A DNA stretch of 64,000 bases from Nesterenkonia sedimenti. GTDB taxonomy: Bacteria > Actinomycetota > Actinomycetes > Actinomycetales > Micrococcaceae. The DNA lies in the NCBI RefSeq assembly GCF_012641515.1, contig NZ_JABAHY010000001.1:434001-498000 (forward strand), given 5' to 3'. Below are positions 59,114 to 64,000 of this stretch, piece after piece. The notes beneath the pieces are model-generated. The model did no database searches. It had not been told where the DNA came from and was given only the letters and a program-made list of their open reading frames with translations. The position numbers were made by a program, and so were the translations under genes. Numbering within the stretch: the first letter of the stretch is position 1; the number at the start of each line of letters is the position of its first letter.

Positions 59114-60961
59114 ATGTCGCATACCGATCTGCTGAGCACTGTCCAGCGCTGGATCGATCTGGATCCCGATCCCAGTACCCGTGCCGAGCTCAGCGAACTG
59201 CTCTCTGATGCTCGCTCCGGTGAGCAGAATGCCTATGACACCTTGGAGCGGCTTTTCGCCGGTCGTCTGGCCTTCGGCACCGCGGGCCTGCGCGCGGAGC
59301 TGGGGCCTGGTCCGCTGCGGATGAATCGTCTGGTGGTTCGCCAGACTGCTGTGGGACTGCTGAAATACGCCACTGCGACGTTGGAGGGGGCCACCGCGAA
59401 GGTGGACAATCCCCAGGATGTTCAGGCTGCTGGCGCACGCCGGATCGTGATCGGATTCGACGCCAGGTACCAGTCCGATGAGTTCGCCTATGAGACTGCG
59501 GAGATCTTCCGCGATGCCGGCTGGGCGGTCCATCTCTTCGACCGCCCCGGCCCCACTCCCCTGCTGGCCCGACAGGTGCTGGTCCAGGATGCCGAGGTCG
59601 GAGTGATGGTCACCGCCAGTCACAATCCGCCCCGGGACAACGGTTATAAGGTCTACCTCGGCGGGGAGCTCTCCCGGTTCCTTGAGCCCGATGGGCTGGG
59701 CGTGGGTGCCCAGATCGTCTCCCCGGTGGATAAGGAGATCGCAGCCACTATCGCTGAGGTGGTGGCCGAGGATTTCGCTCCCGATGCCCCCGCCCCGGCG
59801 GCGGTTCCCGCTCCGGAGGTGCCGACCCCCTCGGGTGTTCAGATCATCGGTGAGGATGCCCGCCAGAGCTACCAGCGTGAGGCCCTGCAGCTGCTGGACC
59901 CGCAGAGCTATCCGCATCGAGATCTCAGCATCGTCTATACCGCGATGCATGGTGTCGGCGGTGCGGCGGCGACCGATCTGCTCTATGCGGCAGGCTTCGC
60001 CGATGTTATCCCGGTCGAGGAGCAGTTCGCACCGGATCCGGCATTCCCCACCGCGGATTTCCCGAACCCCGAGGAAGCTGGGGCCCTGGAACTGGCGCTG
60101 CGGACCGCCCGGGAGCATGACGCCGACCTCGTACTGGCCAATGACCCCGATGCTGACCGGCTCTCAGCTGCGGTCTATGACGCCGCCGCCGATGACTGGC
60201 GTCAGCTCTCCGGTGATGAGATCGGCGCCCTGCTGGGCCGGCATATCATCGAGCGCGGTCCGCTGCGCACCGGCTGGCAGAACCAGCCAGGTGACACAAC
60301 CCCAGTAATCGGCAATTCCGTGGTCTCCTCCCGCCTGCTGGGCAAACTGGCCGCCGGCCGCGGCGTCGGGCATGAGGAAACACTGACCGGGTTCAAATGG
60401 TTGGCTCGAGTGCCGAATCTGGTCTTCGGCTATGAGGAGGCCATCGGCTTCGATGTCGATCCCGTCCATGTCCGGGATAAGGATGGGGTCTCGGCTGCGC
60501 TGATCTTCAGCGAGCTCATGGCCGATCTGAAGGCCAAGGGCAAGACTGCTATCGGAGCCCTGGATGAGATCGCCGCGGAGGCCGGGGTGCATGTCACCGG
60601 TCAGCTGACCATCCGGGTTGATGATCTCTCTCAGCTGGGGCAGATCACTGCGGCCCTGCGGAAGAACCCACCGACGGAGATCGCAGGCGACGTCGTCGTG
60701 GATTCTCTGGACCTCTCCACTGCTGGACTGCCGGGTAAGGAGTTCACCGAGGCGAAGTCCACTGATGCGCTGATCTTCCTGACTGCCGGCGGTCACCGGG
60801 TGATCGTACGGCCCTCGGGCACTGAGCCGAAGGTCAAATGCTATCTGGAGGCTGTTGCCGAACCGGCCTCGGCTGCACCGAATGCGGTGGCAGCAGCCCG
60901 TGAAACTGCGGAGTCGACCCTCAGCGATCTCCGTGCCGCAATGCAGAATATCCTCGCCTGA
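59114..60961 (+). CDS. pmmB: Phospho-sugar mutase (phosphomannomutase/phosphopentomutase type)
   Basis: 615 residues, longer than classical phosphoglucomutase. Phosphoserine Ser169 in VTASHNPPRDNG, metal loop DPDADR from Asp344, sugar loop GYEEAIGF and phosphate loop RPSGTEPK are all intact. An Ala/Pro-rich linker (about 225-240) marks the ManB/PGM2-like class, whose members convert ribose-1-P and deoxyribose-1-P to the 5-phosphates. Its position between punA and deoC fits a phosphopentomutase role, though the corynebacterial name is PmmB. Confidence 0.9.
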   Translation: MSHTDLLSTVQRWIDLDPDPSTRAELSELLSDARSGEQNAYDTLERLFAGRLAFGTAGLRAELGPGPLRMNRLVVRQTAVGLLKYATATLEGATAKVDNPQDVQAAGARRIVIGFDARYQSDEFAYETAEIFRDAGWAVHLFDRPGPTPLLARQVLVQDAEVGVMVTASHNPPRDNGYKVYLGGELSRFLEPDGLGVGAQIVSPVDKEIAATIAEVVAEDFAPDAPAPAAVPAPEVPTPSGVQIIGEDARQSYQREALQLLDPQSYPHRDLSIVYTAMHGVGGAAATDLLYAAGFADVIPVEEQFAPDPAFPTADFPNPEEAGALELALRTAREHDADLVLANDPDADRLSAAVYDAAADDWRQLSGDEIGALLGRHIIERGPLRTGWQNQPGDTTPVIGNSVVSSRLLGKLAAGRGVGHEETLTGFKWLARVPNLVFGYEEAIGFDVDPVHVRDKDGVSAALIFSELMADLKAKGKTAIGALDEIAAEAGVHVTGQLTIRVDDLSQLGQITAALRKNPPTEIAGDVVVDSLDLSTAGLPGKEFTEAKSTDALIFLTAGGHRVIVRPSGTEPKVKCYLEAVAEPASAAPNAVAAARETAESTLSDLRAAMQNILA

Positions 60962-60993
60962 TCACCACAACCGACGAAAAGGACACTGCGCTG

Positions 60994-61689
60994 ATGACCA
61001 CTGCGCCCACACCGGCGGAGATCGCCGGGATGATCGACCATACGGTGCTCAAACCCGATACCGATGAGCCCACGGTGCGCCGGGTCATCAATGAGGCTGT
61101 GGAGCACCGTTTCGCCTCGGTCTGCATCAACCCGAAGTGGGTCTCTCTGACTGCTGAGCAGCTGGCCGGCACCGGGGTGCGCACCTGCACTGTGGTGGGC
61201 TTCCCATTGGGGGCGACGACGACCGCACAGAAGGTCACCGAAGCCCAGGAGGCCATAGCCGAGGGCGCCGATGAGATCGATATGGTCGTCGATATCGCCG
61301 ATGCCAATACCCTGGCCGCTGATGCCGTCCAGGGTCAGATCGCTGCCATTGCTGCCGCCACCCATGCCGGTGGGGCGATTCTGAAGGTGATCCTGGAGAC
61401 CGCCCTGCTCAGCGAGGAGGCCAAGCGGCTGGTCTGCCAGGCAGCAGAGGCCGCCGGTGCCGATTTCGTGAAGACCTCCACCGGTTTCGCCGGCGGTGGG
61501 GCCACTGTGGAGGACATCGCCCTGATGCATCAGGAGGTAGGCGGCCGCTTGGGCATCAAAGCCTCAGGAGGCGTGCGTACCTACCAGGATGCGGTGGCGG
61601 TGATCAACGCCGGTGCCACCCGCATCGGAGCAAGCTCCTCACTTGATATTGTGGGGGTAGGAAATCCAAGCTCAGACGGCGGTTACTGA
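60994..61689 (+). CDS. deoC: Deoxyribose-phosphate aldolase
   Basis: 231 residues. It cleaves deoxyribose-5-P to glyceraldehyde-3-P and acetaldehyde. The Schiff-base lysine is Lys160 in DFVKTSTGF; DHTVLKPD at the N-terminus, ILETALL, and KASGGVRTY with the second lysine complete the active site. AAAAGGAC precedes the ATG. It ends a purine-nucleoside salvage unit after punA and pmmB. Confidence 0.95.
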   Translation: MTTAPTPAEIAGMIDHTVLKPDTDEPTVRRVINEAVEHRFASVCINPKWVSLTAEQLAGTGVRTCTVVGFPLGATTTAQKVTEAQEAIAEGADEIDMVVDIADANTLAADAVQGQIAAIAAATHAGGAILKVILETALLSEEAKRLVCQAAEAAGADFVKTSTGFAGGGATVEDIALMHQEVGGRLGIKASGGVRTYQDAVAVINAGATRIGASSSLDIVGVGNPSSDGGY

Positions 61690-61728
61690 CTCGCCGCTGC
61701 AGTCCGTACGACTTTATAGAGGGATCAC

Positions 61729-62067
61729 ATGATTGACGCTCAGGGCAATGTCAAGGCCTACTCCGGTCAGGGCCGTTTTCTCGGCAACTTCGTTGCTTTC
61801 CTGTTTGTATTCGGCCTGCTTCTGGGCTCGATGGTGATTCTGAACTTCTGGGATCTGGATAACGCTTGGTGGCCCGGCCTGGCCTTCCTGGGTCTGTACA
61901 CCGGCGCTTTCCTGGTGGCCAAGGAGGTCATCGGCCGCTCCGACACACTGGATCAGCAGGACCTCCACGGTGAGCACGGCGAGCCCCTGGACGCCATGAA
62001 CTCCCGTGAGGCGGAGTCCCAGGCTCCCCGCGGTGAGCGCAAAGCCACCGCCCAGTCCCGTTACTGA
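61729..62067 (+). CDS. Small two-helix membrane protein, unknown
   Basis: 112 residues. Two hydrophobic helices (about 20-40 and 48-65) follow a short N-terminus; the last 45 residues are polar with EHGEPLDAMNSREAES and a basic end. AGAGGGATCAC precedes the ATG. I do not recognise the family. It follows deoC by 39 nt and may be its last co-transcribed gene. Confidence 0.6.
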   Translation: MIDAQGNVKAYSGQGRFLGNFVAFLFVFGLLLGSMVILNFWDLDNAWWPGLAFLGLYTGAFLVAKEVIGRSDTLDQQDLHGEHGEPLDAMNSREAESQAPRGERKATAQSRY

Positions 62068-62074
62068 GCGTTTC

Positions 62075-62088
62075 GCCCCTGACGGGGC
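62075..62088. terminator. Short hairpin between convergent genes
   Basis: GCCCC (62075-62079) and GGGGC (62084-62088) with a TGAC loop fill the 21-bp gap between the membrane-protein gene and mfd. There is no T-run on either side; it may terminate both transcripts weakly. Confidence 0.35.
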
Positions 62089-64000
62089 CTACTGCTTGAA
62101 CAGGGCCTCGTAGACCTGGCCCAACCATTCCAGCAGTGGCCCGTCAGTGAGGTCCTCCCCGCCGATCTTCTTGGTGGTGGGCTTAGTCAGCAGCACCTGT
62201 TTCATCGCAGCCTTATGTTGCCCGCTGTACATCCGCTCCATGCGCAGCTGACGTGATTCGGCCAGCTCTTCGACCGGACCGAACCGGATGAACTTGCCCT
62301 GAACTCCGACATCGGTGATGCCCACTGCCCGCATGCGGTTGCGGAACCTGGAGACTTCCACGAGGTTCTTCACCGGTTCGGGCAGTTCGCCGTAGCGGTC
62401 ACTCCACTCAGCCACGACCTCATCGACCTTCTCATCGGTATCGGCTGCGGCCAGCTTCCGGTAGCCCTCCAGGCGGAGGGGTTCACTGGGCACGTATTCG
62501 GCCGGGAGGTGAGCGTTGATCGGCAGTTCGATCTTGACCTCCTCGGGGTGGGTGTCCTCCTCGCCCCGGTAGTCCGCCACAGCCTCGCCGACCATCCGCA
62601 GATAGAGATCGAAGCCGACTCCTTCGATATGTCCGGACTGTTCTCCGCCCAGGAGGTTTCCGGCTCCCCGGAGCTGGAGGTCCTTTTTGGCCAGCTGAAA
62701 TCCGGCGCCGAGTTCGTTATGCGCTGCGACCGCTTTGAGCCGTTCCAGGGCGTCCTCGCCCAGGGGTTTCTCCGCGGGGTACAGAAAGTAGGCATAGGCC
62801 CGTTCCCGGGACCGGCCGACTCGTCCACGCAGCTGGTGCAGCTGGGAGAGCCCGAAGGCACTGGCCTTGTCCACGATCAGGGTATTGGCGTTGGAGATAT
62901 CGAGGCCGGTTTCGATGATGGTGGTTGAGACCAGCACATCGAAGCGGCGTTCCCAGAAGTCGTTGACGATGCGTTCCAGCTGGGTCTCCCCCATCTGGCC
63001 GTGGGCGACCTCCACCCGGGCCTCGGGGACCAGTTCACGCACCCGTGCGGCGACCCTATCGATATCGGCGACTCGGTTGTGCACGTAGAAGACTTGGCCT
63101 TCTCGCATGAGCTCGCGCCGGATGGCAGCCGAGATCTGTTTATCGGTATAGGGGCCCACATAGGTGAGCACCGGGTGGCGCTCCTCCGGTGGGGTGTTCA
63201 GCTCGGAGGTCTCCCGGATCCCGGCCAGGGACATCTCCAGGGTCCTGGGGATGGGGGTGGCGGTCATGGCCAGCACATCCACATTGGTCCGCATCTTCTT
63301 CAGCTGTTCCTTGTGCTCGACGCCGAAGCGCTGCTCCTCGTCGATGATCACCAGGCCGAGGTCCTTGAACTGAACCTCTTTGCTCAGCAGACGGTGGGTT
63401 CCGATGACGACGTCGATAGTCCCCTCTTTGAGACCGTTGAGGACATCCTTGGACTCCTTGGCGGTCTGGAACCGGGAGAGCGCCCGGACTCGGACGGGGA
63501 ATCCGGCATAGCGTTCGGTGAAGGTCTCATAGTGCTGGGAGACCAGCAGTGTGGTGGGCACCAGGACCGCAACCTGTTTGCCGTCCTGGACTGCTTTGAA
63601 GGCTGCCCGGATGGCGATTTCGGTTTTGCCGAAGCCCACATCCCCGGAGATGAGCCGGTCCATGGGGACCTCGGCTTCCATATCCCGTTTGACCTCGTCC
63701 ATGGCCGAGAGCTGGTCGGGGGTCTCCACATAGGGGAAGGCGTCCTCGAGCTCGGACTGCCAGGGGGTGTCGGTCTGGTAGGAGTGGCCGCGGGATGCCA
63801 TCCGGGCCGCATAGAGCCGGATGAGCTCGGCGGCGATCTCCTTGACCGCTTTACGGGCTTTGCGTTTGGTGGCTGCCCAGTCGGAGCCGCCCATTTTGGA
63901 GAGTTTGGGGGCATCCCCGCCGACGTACTGGGAGACCTGGTCCAGCTGGTCGGTGGGGATCATCAGCCGGTCCTTGGGTGCCCCGCGTTTGGAGGAGGCG
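62089..64000 (-). CDS. mfd: Transcription-repair coupling factor, C-terminal part
   Basis: The last 637 residues; the gene runs out of the window at 64000. Helicase motifs: [16 protein letters not shown] (Walker A), [18 protein letters not shown] (DEEQ box), [22 protein letters not shown], and [22 protein letters not shown] motif region and the C-terminal D7 domain ([17 protein letters not shown]) follow. The protein pushes stalled RNA polymerase off lesions and recruits UvrA. The N-terminal UvrB-like and most of the polymerase-binding modules are outside the window. Confidence 0.96.
   Translation of the reverse strand, partial: ASSKRGAPKDRLMIPTDQLDQVSQYVGGDAPKLSKMGGSDWAATKRKARKAVKEIAAELIRLYAARMASRGHSYQTDTPWQSELEDAFPYVETPDQLSAMDEVKRDMEAEVPMDRLISGDVGFGKTEIAIRAAFKAVQDGKQVAVLVPTTLLVSQHYETFTERYAGFPVRVRALSRFQTAKESKDVLNGLKEGTIDVVIGTHRLLSKEVQFKDLGLVIIDEEQRFGVEHKEQLKKMRTNVDVLAMTATPIPRTLEMSLAGIRETSELNTPPEERHPVLTYVGPYTDKQISAAIRRELMREGQVFYVHNRVADIDRVAARVRELVPEARVEVAHGQMGETQLERIVNDFWERRFDVLVSTTIIETGLDISNANTLIVDKASAFGLSQLHQLRGRVGRSRERAYAYFLYPAEKPLGEDALERLKAVAAHNELGAGFQLAKKDLQLRGAGNLLGGEQSGHIEGVGFDLYLRMVGEAVADYRGEEDTHPEEVKIELPINAHLPAEYVPSEPLRLEGYRKLAAADTDEKVDEVVAEWSDRYGELPEPVKNLVEVSRFRNRMRAVGITDVGVQGKFIRFGPVEELAESRQLRMERMYSGQHKAAMKQVLLTKPTTKKIGGEDLTDGPLLEWLGQVYEALFKQ

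Overview
The window is about 64 kb of high-GC chromosomal DNA. Gene content suggests a Corynebacterium-like member of the Mycobacteriales: a class-I glnA beside an RDD protein, ABC genes next to ctaA, an LpdA-type flavoprotein, DUF3558-like lipoproteins, a mycobacterial-type LigD, and xseA/xseB back to back with ispH. At least thirteen genes carry a TANNNT hexamer 6-8 nt before the start codon and no Shine-Dalgarno, the layout of leaderless actinobacterial mRNAs. The genus is inferred; no rRNA or complete tRNA is present.

Layout. 0-12.4 kb is mostly core: secreted HNH nuclease and Nudix pair, ABC exporter plus ctaA, YncE-like lipoprotein plus RDD, glnA, lipoate ligase plus acyl-CoA-dehydrogenase-like enzyme, and a DEAD-box helicase. 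12.4-25 kb is accessory and heavily scarred. It holds a foreign-looking segment (ISL3 fragment, tRNA 3'-end-like sequence, quinol monooxygenase and GlxA-type regulator) between two truncated host genes; an amidase split by an in-frame UGA; a quinone-reductase/DUF4440 scar; a Phd-VapC toxin-antitoxin module abutting a decapitated marR; acetyltransferases with a MORN protein; nested IS30/IS3 remnants; and a small PD-(D/E)XK-like nuclease gene behind ychF.

25-41 kb carries the choline-to-glycine-betaine operon betT-betB-betA, an ABC transporter whose permease has become an in-frame chimera with a YidH protein, three tandem DUF3558-like lipoproteins, the NHEJ genes ku and ligD around a PadR regulator, and ppk2. 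41-52 kb has a DASS carboxylate transporter, TSUP and MFS permeases, ispH, xseA-xseB, two tandem AlaA-type aminotransferases and an orphan OpuAC-like lipoprotein. 52-64 kb has a TPR-like protein, a phosphotransferase-like protein, a membrane protein, lpdA, punA, pmmB, deoC and the 3' part of mfd.

The functional themes are osmoprotection (betT-betB-betA and possibly the OpuAC-like protein), nucleoside and sugar-phosphate salvage (punA-pmmB-deoC), DNA repair (ku, ligD, xseAB, mfd) and nitrogen metabolism (glnA, two alaA-type genes). The most interesting material is the set of rearrangement scars, the nuclease gene whose C-terminus copies the YchF tail, and the chimeric permease.
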